A stretch of 64,000 nt of DNA from Winogradskyella sp. (GCF_028282165.1 NZ_JANQIM010000033.1:248001-312000), one strand, 5' to 3'. Shown: positions 54,597-63,303, numbered from the stretch's first letter. Notes: generated by a model from the sequence alone, not told the origin. Made by a program: numbers and translations.

Positions 54597-55434
54597 AATT
54601 TGTTACTCTAAATACAATAGGTATGGCATAAGGGACAATTACTGGTTTTCCCTTTTGGTATCCTGGTTTTTTTAGTTTAGGAATCTTTTTAATGACCCTA
54701 ATAGCTTCTTTTTCTAAAGTTGGGTGAGGACCACGTGCCAAAATTTCAGATACACGCCCCTTTTTATCTACTTTAAACATCACGTTAATCCTTTTAATTC
54801 CAGGAGAGAGTTTCAACTTCCTGGCAAGCTTTTGATTAAAGTTTTTTGAGATTACATCTCTTACTTTATCATTCATGCAATTTTTCAGCTCTTCATTTGT
54901 CATGTTCTCATCACAACCTCTGTAAACTGGTACTTTTTCTATAAAAGCAAAGGGAACTTCAGAGGGAGTATAACCTAGTATGGGCACAATAGAGTCATTA
55001 ACTTTATCTAACAAAAAGCCAAATAAATACCTTGCATTAAATGATACACCATTATTATAAATATCTAATGCAGGTTTCACTAACGGAATACTATCTAAGA
55101 TGTACTTCAGTGCTTCAGGCTTTTTACTTAAAGGACTTGAGATATTAGAGTAGTCTTCTACCACTTTGCCTCCTTCATCGTATAATATACTTGTATGTAT
55201 ACTTATAGTATCTTTTTTGGCCTTAAAAAATATAGTGTCTTTAAGTGTTTTATAATTTACATGCTTTGCCAAAAACTCATGAAACAAGATTTCATAACAA
55301 CGCTCTTTATCTTCGGATTCTTCACATCCTTCAAAAATCACGAAAGGTCTATTGTACAATTCTGGATTTTGATTTTGACTTAATCCAAGGTTTGAGAAAA
55401 TGAAAAAAACGAGACAGTATTTAAGTAACTTCAT
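54595..55434 (-). CDS. periplasmic TonB C-terminal-domain protein
   Basis: This 279-residue protein has a signal peptide (MKLLKYCLVFFIFSNLGLSQ) but no TM anchor of a true TonB. The C-terminal half (about 165-279) is a TonB_C-like domain: EKVPVYRGCDENMTNEELKNCMNDKVRDVI, split as VPVYRGCDE and LKNCMNDKV, then INVMFKVDKKGRVSEILARGPHPTLEKEAIRVIKKIPKLKKPG. The N-terminal half has a second CxxxxxxC patch (EGCEESEDKERCYEI). It probably interacts with the envelope or TonB-dependent receptors, but the partner is unknown. It lies 9 bp after thyA on the reverse strand. Confidence 0.8.
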   Translation of the reverse strand: MKLLKYCLVFFIFSNLGLSQNQNPELYNRPFVIFEGCEESEDKERCYEILFHEFLAKHVNYKTLKDTIFFKAKKDTISIHTSILYDEGGKVVEDYSNISSPLSKKPEALKYILDSIPLVKPALDIYNNGVSFNARYLFGFLLDKVNDSIVPILGYTPSEVPFAFIEKVPVYRGCDENMTNEELKNCMNDKVRDVISKNFNQKLARKLKLSPGIKRINVMFKVDKKGRVSEILARGPHPTLEKEAIRVIKKIPKLKKPGYQKGKPVIVPYAIPIVFRVTN

Positions 55435-55443
55435 AAAATTATT

Positions 55444-56268
55444 TTAAACAGCAACCACGCCTTTTATATGCGGATGAGGATTATAATCGACAAGTGTAAA
55501 GTCTTCAAACTTAAAATCGAAAATATCCTTGACTTCTGGATTGAGAATCATTTTTGGCAGTGGTCTTATATCTCTAGACAGTTGTAGTTCTAATTGCTCC
55601 AAATGATTATTATAAATGTGTGCATCACCAAATGTATGGATAAATTCGCCTGGTTGGTAACCGCAAACTTGAGCGATCATCATGGTAAACAATGCATAAG
55701 ATGCAATATTAAAAGGAACTCCTAAAAAGATATCTGCGCTACGCTGATATAATTGGCAAGATAATTTGCCATCAGCAACATAAAACTGAAAGAACGCGTG
55801 GCAAGGCGGTAAAGCTGCGTTACCATTAGCAACATTTTCTGAGAATGATTTTGAGGTGTCTGGCAATACAGAAGGATTCCATGCAGAAACCAGCATTCTT
55901 CTGCTGTTTGGATTACTCTTAAGTTTATCGATAACAATTTTGATTTGGTCTATTTCTTCACTTGCCCAATTGCGCCATTGATGACCATAAACAGGACCTA
56001 GATCGCCATTCTCATCGGCCCATTCGTTCCATATACGAACCCCATTTTCATTAAGATAATTGATGTTGGTATCGCCTTTAAGGAACCAAAGGAGTTCATA
56101 GATAATAGACTTAAGATGTAATTTCTTAGTGGTTACCATTGGGAAGCCTTCACTTAAATCGAATCGCATTTGGTAACCAAAAACGCTCTTAGTTCCTGTT
56201 CCTGTTCTATCTTCTTTTTCGTTACCGTTTTCTAAAACGAACTTTACTAAATCGTGGTATTGTTTCAT
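55444..56268 (-). CDS. thyA: thymidylate synthase
   Basis: This 274-residue cytosolic enzyme methylates dUMP to dTMP with methylenetetrahydrofolate and yields dihydrofolate, which DHFR recycles. It has [47 protein letters not shown], the [12 protein letters not shown] phosphate-binding arginines, the nucleophile [11 protein letters not shown] (C156), [16 protein letters not shown] and HIYNNHLEQ. The length is normal. It starts just downstream of a small hairpin element at 56275. Confidence 0.96.
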   Translation of the reverse strand: MKQYHDLVKFVLENGNEKEDRTGTGTKSVFGYQMRFDLSEGFPMVTTKKLHLKSIIYELLWFLKGDTNINYLNENGVRIWNEWADENGDLGPVYGHQWRNWASEEIDQIKIVIDKLKSNPNSRRMLVSAWNPSVLPDTSKSFSENVANGNAALPPCHAFFQFYVADGKLSCQLYQRSADIFLGVPFNIASYALFTMMIAQVCGYQPGEFIHTFGDAHIYNNHLEQLELQLSRDIRPLPKMILNPEVKDIFDFKFEDFTLVDYNPHPHIKGVVAV

Positions 56269-56274
56269 GCGCTT

Positions 56275-56292
56275 TTTCTGCGAAAGCAGAAA
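56275..56292. repeat. short hairpin element (TTTCTGC GAAA GCAGAAA)
   Basis: A perfect 7-bp stem with a GAAA tetraloop lies 7 bp upstream of the thyA start. It resembles the repeat arms at 59986 and 60037 (ATTCCTGC GAAG GCAGGAAT), including the trailing ATCT, so both may belong to one dispersed flavobacterial repeat family. Confidence 0.5.
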
Positions 56293-56428
56293 TCTCTTTA
56301 AATTAAACTTAAATTTTTGTAGAGTAAAATCCTATCCGTATAGGAGTATTTCAAAAATCGAAAATATAAAAAAGCTTCAAATCTCTCGAAAGGGAGTCTT
56401 ATTATAATATCAAAAGTTATTAACTATC

Positions 56429-58228
56429 CTAACCGATAATCATACCAGCAATGGTAGCAGATATTAAAGACGCAATAGTACCGCCAATTAGTGCTTTCAT
56501 ACCGAATCTAGACAATTGTTTACGTTGTCCTGGTGCCAAGGATCCAATACCGCCAATTTGAATACCAATAGAAGCAAAATTTGCAAATCCACAAAGCATA
56601 TAGGTCGCCATTATTACAGACTTTTCATAAGTAAGGTGTGTAGCATTTGAAACATTCTTTAAATCTGCCAATTGTATATAACCGACAAACTCACTTGCTG
56701 CTAATTTAATGCCAAGTAATTGCCCCATCATCATCATGTCTTCTTTGGCAACACCAATAAGCCACATTAGAGGAGCAAAAACAGTTCCTAAAATCGCTTC
56801 TAGAGAAAAGCTTTGGTATGGTGTGTTGGCCGCCATCCAACCATTAAGAGAAGTAATATCACCTACCCAACCAAGAATTCCATTAATCATGGCAATAAAA
56901 GCAACAAATACTAATAGCATAGCACCGACATTAACAGCTAACTTTAAGCCTTCAGTGGTACCGTTTGCAATGGCATCCAATAAATTGGCACCTATTTTTT
57001 CTTGAGACACCTTAACATCGGTATTGATATCTTCGGTTTGTGGAAATAAAATCTTAGAAATAACGATAGCGCCAGGAGCTGCCATTACCGAAGCAGCTAG
57101 TAAGTGTTTGGCATAAACTAAACGAAGTGCAGGATCATCACCACCTAAAAATCCAATATAAGCTGCGAGTACAGCACCTGCTACAGTAGCCATACCACCT
57201 ATCATCACCAATAAGATTTCGGATTTATTCATTTTCTCGAGATAAGCCTTAATCAACAAAGGTGCTTCTGTCTGGCCCAAGAAAATATTCCCAGCAACGC
57301 TTAAGCTTTCTGCGCCAGAAATTTTCAAAAGTTTAGTAAGTAACCAGCCAAAAGCTTGAACAACTTTCTGAATAATACCTAAATAGAACAGAACCGAAGT
57401 TAATGCTGAAAAGAACAAAATAGTTGGCAGTACTTGAAAGGCAAATATAAAACCATAGGAGTTTACATCCATAACTCCGCTAAATAGAAATTCGCTTCCT
57501 GCTCTGGTAAAATCTAAAATATTTATGAATACTTGACCAACAGCCTCAAAAGCACTTTTTATAAAATCTACTTTTAGTACGCCAATAGCAATGAGTAATT
57601 GAAACGCTAATCCAATGCCAACGGTTCTCCAGTTAATCGCTTTTCGGTTGCTACTAAACAAAAAGGCAATAAATATTAGGGAAAGCATTCCAAGCGCACC
57701 TCTCCATAAGCTATTAAAACTAAATCCTTTGCTTTTAACAATAGTGTCGTTTGAAGCTTTTTTTCTGATATGGCTAGGATGTTCTTCTGAGATATATGTT
57801 AATACACTGTTACCGTTTTTTAATTGCAGTATAGTGTCTTCTTGTTTTAGTATTTCATAATAAATGTCAACAGTGGTAGGTACTTTTTGTTTAAATACCA
57901 AAAGGTTGTTATTTTGGAGCCAAATCCCCTTATTAAAAGTGTTGTTTAATATAGAAAGATACTCGCCATTTTTATTGAGGGTCAAGAATTCTTTACCTTT
58001 TATAAATTCTATCTCTCCTGAAATGCTATCTGGATAAGTCTCGTAAATGGTGTTATTGAGTAATTGCCAATTATTGATTTTTGTATCCTCAATTTCATTA
58101 ATTTGTGTAAGCGTGTTTTCTGTAACGTTGGTATGTGTAGAATCAATTGTGAATTTTTCAAGCTCTTGTGCCGTTATGGTAGAAAGTCCAATAAATAACG
58201 CAATAAGGGCTTTAAAAAAATGATTCAT
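56429..58228 (-). CDS. CNT-family (NupC) nucleoside transporter with periplasmic N-terminal extension
   Basis: This 599-residue protein begins with a signal peptide (MNHFFKALIALFIGLSTITAQ) and about 150 residues of soluble beta-rich sequence (about 22-170). The concentrative nucleoside transporter core follows (about 170-599). The core has GRGALG-like WRGALGMLSLIFIAFLFS, LLIAIGVLKV, FLGQTEAPLLIKAYL, GGMATVAGAVLAAYIG, ANGTTEGLKLAVNVGAMLLVFVA and TYMLCGFANFASIGIQIGG. It imports nucleosides with sodium or protons. It neighbours thyA and the DHFR fusion, giving a pyrimidine-salvage and synthesis neighbourhood. The extension is longer than in NupC of other bacteria. Confidence 0.9.
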   Translation of the reverse strand: MNHFFKALIALFIGLSTITAQELEKFTIDSTHTNVTENTLTQINEIEDTKINNWQLLNNTIYETYPDSISGEIEFIKGKEFLTLNKNGEYLSILNNTFNKGIWLQNNNLLVFKQKVPTTVDIYYEILKQEDTILQLKNGNSVLTYISEEHPSHIRKKASNDTIVKSKGFSFNSLWRGALGMLSLIFIAFLFSSNRKAINWRTVGIGLAFQLLIAIGVLKVDFIKSAFEAVGQVFINILDFTRAGSEFLFSGVMDVNSYGFIFAFQVLPTILFFSALTSVLFYLGIIQKVVQAFGWLLTKLLKISGAESLSVAGNIFLGQTEAPLLIKAYLEKMNKSEILLVMIGGMATVAGAVLAAYIGFLGGDDPALRLVYAKHLLAASVMAAPGAIVISKILFPQTEDINTDVKVSQEKIGANLLDAIANGTTEGLKLAVNVGAMLLVFVAFIAMINGILGWVGDITSLNGWMAANTPYQSFSLEAILGTVFAPLMWLIGVAKEDMMMMGQLLGIKLAASEFVGYIQLADLKNVSNATHLTYEKSVIMATYMLCGFANFASIGIQIGGIGSLAPGQRKQLSRFGMKALIGGTIASLISATIAGMIIG

Positions 58229-58243
58229 AAAGGGAGTTGTTGA

Positions 58244-58858
58244 TTAACGCTTTGAGATTTCGTCTCTTATCTTGGCAGCCTTTTCGTAATCTTCACTGTT
58301 TACAGCTTCTTCCAAGAGACTATGGAGTTCCTCCAAGGATTTGTCTTTATAGCTTTGTTGCTCTACAGCTGCAGCTTCGATTTCTTCGGCAATGAGATCA
58401 TCTACCAAAATGCTATCTTGTTCTTCTTCCTCTTTCTTGGGATTGACTTTAAGATAGATGCCAGCTTTGTCTAAAATATTCTTGTAAGTGAATATTGGTG
58501 CTTGAAAACGTAAAGCTAGTGCAATAGCATCACTAGTTCTGGCATCAATGATTTCTTCAATCTTATCGCGTTCACAAATTAAACTCGAATAAAAAACACC
58601 GTCGACCAATTTATGAATGATCACTTGTTTCACCACAATATCAAATCGATCCGCAAAATTTTTGAATAAATCGTGAGTTAAAGGACGTGGAGGGCGGATT
58701 TCTTTCTCTAGGGCGATGGCTATAGATTGTGCTTCAAACGCTCCTATTACAATTGGTAGTTTACGGTCGCCGTCAACTTCGTTGAGAATTAAGGCATAAG
58801 CGCCATTCTGTGTCTGGCTATAAGAAATTCCTTTTATGTTTAAACGAACTAAGCTCAT
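58244..58858 (-). CDS. bifunctional nuclease-domain (DUF151) protein with UVR motif
   Basis: This 204-residue cytosolic protein has a DUF151/BFN domain in residues about 1-140 (LNEVDGDRKLPIVIGAFEAQSIAIALEKE, split as GDRKLPIVIG and EAQSIAIALE, then RPLTHDLF and DARTSDAIALALRFQAPIF). A C-terminal UvrB/UvrC motif follows (about 168-203; LEELHSLLEEAVNSEDYEKAAKIRDEI). The family is linked to nuclease activity in plants and some bacteria, but its role in Bacteroidota is not settled. It ends 15 bp before the nucleoside transporter, so they may be co-transcribed. Confidence 0.88.
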   Translation of the reverse strand: MSLVRLNIKGISYSQTQNGAYALILNEVDGDRKLPIVIGAFEAQSIAIALEKEIRPPRPLTHDLFKNFADRFDIVVKQVIIHKLVDGVFYSSLICERDKIEEIIDARTSDAIALALRFQAPIFTYKNILDKAGIYLKVNPKKEEEEQDSILVDDLIAEEIEAAAVEQQSYKDKSLEELHSLLEEAVNSEDYEKAAKIRDEISKR

Positions 58859-58874
58859 AAGTTATAAAACACAA

Positions 58875-58985
58875 AGAACTGTTTAAATTTGGACTTTACC
58901 AACTGCTAAAAGCATATTTGGATATTTTTCTTAATACTTTCGATAAAACGCCTTTATTAAGAATAATCTAAATTTAAACAGTCCT
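58875..58985. repeat. 18-bp imperfect inverted repeat around a 75-bp spacer
   Basis: 58875-58892 (AGAACTGTTTAAATTTGG) and the reverse complement of 58968-58985 match at 16 of 18 positions, with 13 consecutive matches. It fills the gap between etfA and the DUF151 gene. It may be a small mobile-element relic or an RNA structure. Confidence 0.45.
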
Positions 58986-59007
58986 ATATTATTACAAGGT
59001 AATAAAA

Positions 59008-59970
59008 TTATGCGTTTTGAGCTTTAAAAGCTTTTAATTTTTCTATGAGTGTCGGTACAACTTCGAAGGCATCTCCAACGACTCCATAATCTGCGGCTTT
59101 AAAGAATGGAGCTTCAGGATCTGTATTTACCACAACTTTTACTTTAGACGCATTAATACCAGCTAAATGCTGTATGGCTCCAGAGATACCTATGGCAATA
59201 TAAAGGTTAGACGCTACTGGCTTACCTGTTTGCCCTACGTGCTCACTATGTGGTCTCCAGCCTAAATCAGATACTGGTTTAGAGCATGCAGTTGCTGCAC
59301 CTAACACATCCGCAAGTTCTTCCACCATTCCCCAATTCTCAGGGCCTTTTAATCCTCGCCCACCAGAAACCACAATTTCGGCATCGGCAATACTTACTTT
59401 GTCTGTTGCCTTATCAACAGATTCTATAGCAACTCCAGAGTTAGGCAATTCAGGTGAAAAAGCTTCGACAGTTGCGGTGCCTCCAGATTCTACTACACCA
59501 AACGAGTTGTTTGATAAACCTACGATTTTTACATCCGTATGTATTTCGGTATTGGCAAAGGCCTTGTTGGTGAATGCAGTACGCTTTACTGTAAAAGGTG
59601 AAGTGCTAGAAGGGGCTTCAACAACATTAGAAACATAACCTGCCTCTAATCCGACAGCTAATAATGGTGCTAAATATTTACTATCAGCACTAGAGCTTAA
59701 TACTACGACGTTAGCACTTTCATTTTTTGCTGCGTGTTCTACTGCGGCAGCATGTTTTTTGGCGTTAAAGCTATTTAAGGTGTCATCAGTGATAGAGAGC
59801 ACTTTTGATGCGCCATAGTGTCCTAAGCTTTCAGCATTATCTGCATTAATAGCAACAGCGGTTACCGAAGTTCCCATTTGGTCTGCTATTGCTTTTGCAT
59901 AAGATACGACTTCGAGAGCTGCCTTTTTAAATTTTCCGTTTTCTGATTCTGTATATACTAAGACTGACAT
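59008..59970 (-). CDS. etfA: electron transfer flavoprotein alpha subunit
   Basis: This 320-residue cytosolic subunit forms ETF with EtfB, accepting electrons from acyl-CoA dehydrogenases. It has the N-terminal nucleotide-fold region (SVLVYTESENGKFKKAALEVVSYA) and the FAD-binding C-terminal domain (VVSGGRGLKGPENW, SKPVSDLGWRPHSEHVGQTGKPVASNLYIAIGISGAIQHLAG, given in parts: PHSEHVGQTGK and IAIGISGAIQHLAG, and NTDPEAPFFKAADYG). The length is normal. The gap to etfB is 93 bp and holds a large inverted repeat. Confidence 0.95.
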   Translation of the reverse strand: MSVLVYTESENGKFKKAALEVVSYAKAIADQMGTSVTAVAINADNAESLGHYGASKVLSITDDTLNSFNAKKHAAAVEHAAKNESANVVVLSSSADSKYLAPLLAVGLEAGYVSNVVEAPSSTSPFTVKRTAFTNKAFANTEIHTDVKIVGLSNNSFGVVESGGTATVEAFSPELPNSGVAIESVDKATDKVSIADAEIVVSGGRGLKGPENWGMVEELADVLGAATACSKPVSDLGWRPHSEHVGQTGKPVASNLYIAIGISGAIQHLAGINASKVKVVVNTDPEAPFFKAADYGVVGDAFEVVPTLIEKLKAFKAQNA

Positions 59971-59985
59971 TTTTTTTATTTTTTT

Positions 59986-60061
59986 GTCATTCCTGCGAAG
60001 GCAGGAATCTTATGATTTTTACTTGGTTTTTTATTGAGATTCCTGCCTTCGCAGGAATGAC
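59986..60061. repeat. nested inverted repeat (25-bp arms) between etfB and etfA
   Basis: 59986-60010 and 60037-60061 are perfect 25-bp inverted copies separated by 26 bp. Each arm is itself a hairpin (ATTCCTGC GAAG GCAGGAAT). It looks like a REP-type dispersed repeat, and in the etfBA transcript it would form one long or two short hairpins that could influence etfA expression. Confidence 0.85.
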
Positions 60062-60063
60062 AA

Positions 60064-60810
60064 TTAAATTACTTTAGCTTCGTTATGAAGCAGGTTTACT
60101 AATTCATCAATATTTTGAGCATCAACTAATTTGACGGCTCCTTTAGGTGCAGGCTTTTCAAAACTTACAGCTTTGGTTTCTGAATTAGCTTCCGTAGGCT
60201 CAACAACGGTTAGAGGTTTTTTGCGAGCCATCATAATACCTCTCATATTTGGGATGCGTAGATCGCTTTCTTCCACTAATCCTTTTTGGCCTCCAATAAC
60301 TAATGGTAAAGACGTATTAACAGTCTCCTTGCCTCCGTCAATTTCTCTAACGGCTTTTGCATTAGAGCCATCGATTTCAAGTCCTATGCAATTGGTTACA
60401 AAATTAGCATCTATCATTGCGGCAAGCATACCTGGCACCATACCACCATTATAGTCAATAGATTCCCTGCCAGCAATGATCAAATCAAAACCACCATCTT
60501 TAACCACATGCGACAATTGTTTCGCAACGGCGAAACCATCGGTTGCTTCAACATTTACTCTAATAGCAGCATCAGCACCAATGGCGAGTGCTTTTCTCAA
60601 AGTTGGCTCGGTTTCTGCTCCACCAACATTTACAACAGTTACACTAGCGCCTTGCTTCTCTTTAAACCACATCGCTCTGGTTAAGCCAAATTCATCATTA
60701 GGATTAATTACAAACTGCACACCATTAGTGTCAAACTTGGTGTCTCCATCCGTAAAATTAATTTTCGAAGTCGTATCAGGCACATGGCTAATACATACTA
60801 ATATCTTCAT
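60064..60810 (-). CDS. etfB: electron transfer flavoprotein beta subunit
   Basis: This 248-residue cytosolic partner of EtfA binds AMP. It has KILVCISHVPDTTSKINF, VQFVINPNDEFGLTRAMWFKE, LRKALAIGADAAIRV and the ETF-beta signature region (AGRESIDYNGGMVPGMLAA, then VREIDGGKETVNTSLPLVIGGQKGL and RIPNMRGIMMARKKPL). The length is normal. It is the first gene of the reverse-strand etfBA pair. A 24-bp perfect palindrome lies 34 bp upstream of its start and is a likely operator. Confidence 0.95.
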   Translation of the reverse strand: MKILVCISHVPDTTSKINFTDGDTKFDTNGVQFVINPNDEFGLTRAMWFKEKQGASVTVVNVGGAETEPTLRKALAIGADAAIRVNVEATDGFAVAKQLSHVVKDGGFDLIIAGRESIDYNGGMVPGMLAAMIDANFVTNCIGLEIDGSNAKAVREIDGGKETVNTSLPLVIGGQKGLVEESDLRIPNMRGIMMARKKPLTVVEPTEANSETKAVSFEKPAPKGAVKLVDAQNIDELVNLLHNEAKVI

Positions 60811-60843
60811 AAGTTAACGTAATTTATTTTTTTGTTTCTTTTC

Positions 60844-60867
60844 TTTTACGATAACGTTATCGTAAAA
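60844..60867. promoter_or_regulatory. 24-bp perfect palindrome upstream of etfB (LacI-type operator?)
   Basis: The left half is TTTTACGATAAC, and the right half is its exact reverse complement, with a central CG as in LacI-family operators. It lies 34-57 bp before the etfB start on the reverse strand, where a promoter is expected. Related shorter sites occur at 53991 and 54036. Confidence 0.5.
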
Positions 60868-60940
60868 TTTTAAAATCATGCAAAAATAGCCTAAAAACTA
60901 TTTATTGAATAATTCTTCGCGAAGATAATAATAATTTCTA

Positions 60941-60964
60941 ATTTATTATGCATGCATAATAAAT
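60941..60964. repeat. 24-bp perfect AT-rich palindrome
   Basis: The left half is ATTTATTATGCA, followed by its exact reverse complement. It lies 32 bp after the T9SS gene's stop codon on the reverse strand and upstream of etfB. It may act as a terminator hairpin without a clear T tract or as a binding site. Confidence 0.5.
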
Positions 60965-60995
60965 ATTTAAGAAAATTCACTAGAATGTAAAGCAG

Positions 60996-62123
60996 TCAAT
61001 TTAGAATGCGCTTGAAAACTTTTTGCTGGCCATAAGAAGTAGATAATTTTATAAAGTAAAGTCCTTTACTATAACCTAATAGGTTTATTGTATTACTCTC
61101 AAATCTGTTAGTGCTATATATAGATTGCCCAGAGATGTTGAATATCTCAACCGCTACCGAATCTTCATTTTCTAAATTAGAGATTTGCAAATAAGGATTA
61201 CCGTTGATTCTGTAAGGTCTCATATTAGGGAAAGCATTCTCATCAATAGAGAGATTTACCTGTGACAACTCGATGATATAACTTCCAAAAAACACATGCT
61301 CCCTAGACAATTGTAGAGTCTCTGTATCAAAATCGAGAATAAAAAAAGTATTGTCATAGGCTGCATTCAAAGGACTACATGCTATATCGAAAATATTGAA
61401 AATAAGACTCTCCAGATAAAAACAAGGTTCGGTCGAATCAATTTCTGTAGTAATTGCTGGATATGACTCCCACAGTTGTAGCATGTTATCAATATCCACA
61501 TATCCATTAGGATTACCGCCTTTTAATCCAATATGAAATGAATGTCCGCATGATGTTTCTTCATTACTTTCAACATACAAAACATCATTCGCTGCATCGT
61601 AATTAAAATTTACTCTGAAATTAAAATCTTCAGGGACGTTATTCAAAGGGCAACCAAAACATGGATCGGCATCTGAGGTCTCAATATATTTAGTTACATC
61701 AAATGTCTTACCATCAACTAACGAAATCAGTTCTGAGTCTATAGGCATTGTAATTGGTAAGCTAATTGTAGCAAAGTCTTCATCAAAAATGGTCATTGTG
61801 ATGGATGGCACTTGAGCCATAACATCTTCAATAATGCCTTTAGAGTTGATATAAACATGATAATATTTTTGTAATTCTTCAGAACCCGTTGGGGAGGTCT
61901 GAATGAAATCGTAAATATCATAGTTTTCAAAAATATCGGTGATATACTGTTGTGAAAAATTCAAACTAATGGTTCCATTGTTATTTGCAGTCACAGTTGG
62001 TATATCTGTTATGTTTTCAATTTTTAATTCTACACGCAGGTTAGAACAATGTATGGTCATTTGCGAGAAACCGAAACGCATCGATATCAGAAGAATAAAA
62101 TGCAGGATATAGATTTTCTTCAT
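60996..62123 (-). CDS. T9SS-sorted secreted protein of unknown function
   Basis: This 375-residue protein has a signal peptide (MKKIYILHFILLISMRFGFSQ) and a C-terminal T9SS sorting domain (VEIFNISGQSIYST...NLLGYSKGLYFIKLST). The middle has no recognised domain. Four cysteines in a short span (DADPCFGCPLNNV and ETSCGHSFHIGLKGG, plus EPCFYLESL and DIACSPLN) suggest disulphides outside the cell. It is monocistronic: the next gene downstream is separated by two palindromes and the upstream neighbour is divergent. Confidence 0.75.
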   Translation of the reverse strand: MKKIYILHFILLISMRFGFSQMTIHCSNLRVELKIENITDIPTVTANNNGTISLNFSQQYITDIFENYDIYDFIQTSPTGSEELQKYYHVYINSKGIIEDVMAQVPSITMTIFDEDFATISLPITMPIDSELISLVDGKTFDVTKYIETSDADPCFGCPLNNVPEDFNFRVNFNYDAANDVLYVESNEETSCGHSFHIGLKGGNPNGYVDIDNMLQLWESYPAITTEIDSTEPCFYLESLIFNIFDIACSPLNAAYDNTFFILDFDTETLQLSREHVFFGSYIIELSQVNLSIDENAFPNMRPYRINGNPYLQISNLENEDSVAVEIFNISGQSIYSTNRFESNTINLLGYSKGLYFIKLSTSYGQQKVFKRILN

Positions 62124-62210
62124 AAGACACTTATTTTACGGCTTTGTAAGTTACGATTTTTTATCGCTTTTATGTCACCAAAATAGTGGCGATTTATTGG
62201 CAATAATTAT

Positions 62211-62218
62211 TATTTTTG
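62211..62218 (+). promoter_or_regulatory. putative -7 promoter element of pdhB
   Basis: TATTTTTG is an exact TAnnTTTG match 22 bp before the pdhB start. No TTG at the usual -33 distance was seen. Confidence 0.35.
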
Positions 62219-62239
62219 CTACTCGATAAAAATTAGAGC

Positions 62240-63217
62240 ATGAAAACGATTCAATTTAGAGAAGCTATAGCTGAAGCCATGAGTGAGGAAATGCGCAGGG
62301 ATGAAAGCGTTTATCTTATGGGTGAGGAAGTTGCTGAATATAATGGTGCCTACAAGGCATCTAAAGGAATGTTAGACGAGTTTGGCCCAAAGCGCGTTAT
62401 CGATACGCCAATTGCAGAGCTTGGTTTTGCAGGTATTGCCATTGGTTCTACCATGACGGGCAATCGTCCAATTGTTGAGTATATGACCTTTAACTTCTCT
62501 TTAGTTGGAATCGATCAGATTATAAATAATGCCGCCAAGATTAGGCAAATGTCTGGTGGTCAGTTTAAATGCCCAATCGTATTTAGAGGGCCAACAGCTT
62601 CGGCAGGGCAGTTGGCAGCCACACACTCTCAAGCTTTTGAAAGCTGGTTTGCCAACACACCAGGTTTAAAAGTGATAGTGCCATCTAATCCTTATGATGC
62701 AAAAGGCTTATTGAAATCAGCAATTAGAGATGACGATCCAGTGATTTTTATGGAAAGTGAGCAAATGTATGGTGATAAAGGAGATGTGCCAGAAGGTGAA
62801 TATACTATTCCAATTGGCGTAGCAGATATTAAACGTGAAGGCACGGATGTAACGATCGTTTCATTCGGGAAAATTATAAAAGAAGCTTACAAAGCGGCAG
62901 ACGAATTAGAAAAAGAAGGTATTTCTTGTGAGATTATCGATTTGCGTACCGTAAGACCTATGGACAGAAAAGCTGTTGTAGAATCTGTTAAAAAGACAAA
63001 TCGTTTAGTTGTTCTGGAAGAAGCTTGGCCATTTGGAAATGTAGCCACCGAAATTACTTATTTGGTGCAGTCTGAAGCTTTTGACTATTTAGATGCACCA
63101 GTTGTAAAAATAAACACAGCAGATACTCCTGCACCCTATTCACCTGTGCTTTTAGAAGAGTGGTTGCCAAATAGTAACGACGTCATTAAAGCAGTAAAAA
63201 AAGTAATGTACCAATAA
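62240..63217 (+). CDS. pdhB: pyruvate dehydrogenase E1 component, beta subunit
   Basis: This 325-residue cytosolic subunit of the pyruvate dehydrogenase complex binds thiamine diphosphate with E1 alpha. It has MKTIQFREAIAEAMSEEM, LMGEEVAEYNGAYKASKGM, RVIDTPIAELGFAGIAIG, PIVEYMTFNF and the transketolase-like regions HSQAFESWFANTPGLKVIVPSNPYDAKGLL (parts) and LRTVRPMDRKAVVESV, then EEAWPFGNVATEI. Branched-chain keto-acid E1 beta is the closest alternative, but the residue pattern fits PDH. The E1 alpha and E2 genes are not in the window. Confidence 0.93.
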   Translation: MKTIQFREAIAEAMSEEMRRDESVYLMGEEVAEYNGAYKASKGMLDEFGPKRVIDTPIAELGFAGIAIGSTMTGNRPIVEYMTFNFSLVGIDQIINNAAKIRQMSGGQFKCPIVFRGPTASAGQLAATHSQAFESWFANTPGLKVIVPSNPYDAKGLLKSAIRDDDPVIFMESEQMYGDKGDVPEGEYTIPIGVADIKREGTDVTIVSFGKIIKEAYKAADELEKEGISCEIIDLRTVRPMDRKAVVESVKKTNRLVVLEEAWPFGNVATEITYLVQSEAFDYLDAPVVKINTADTPAPYSPVLLEEWLPNSNDVIKAVKKVMYQ

Positions 63218-63236
63218 ATTGCAGTTTTCTGCGTTT

Positions 63237-63299
63237 AATGAACTTCATTAGTAACCTAAATCAAAAATTTAGCACGGTTGTTGATGAAGTTCATTTTTT
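63237..63299 (+). terminator. long-loop terminator-like hairpin
   Basis: A 12-bp perfect stem (AATGAACTTCAT / ATGAAGTTCATT) with a 35-nt loop is followed by six T just before the next gene. The loop is long for an intrinsic terminator, so it may partly allow read-through. Confidence 0.5.
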
Positions 63300-63303
63300 A
63301 AAT

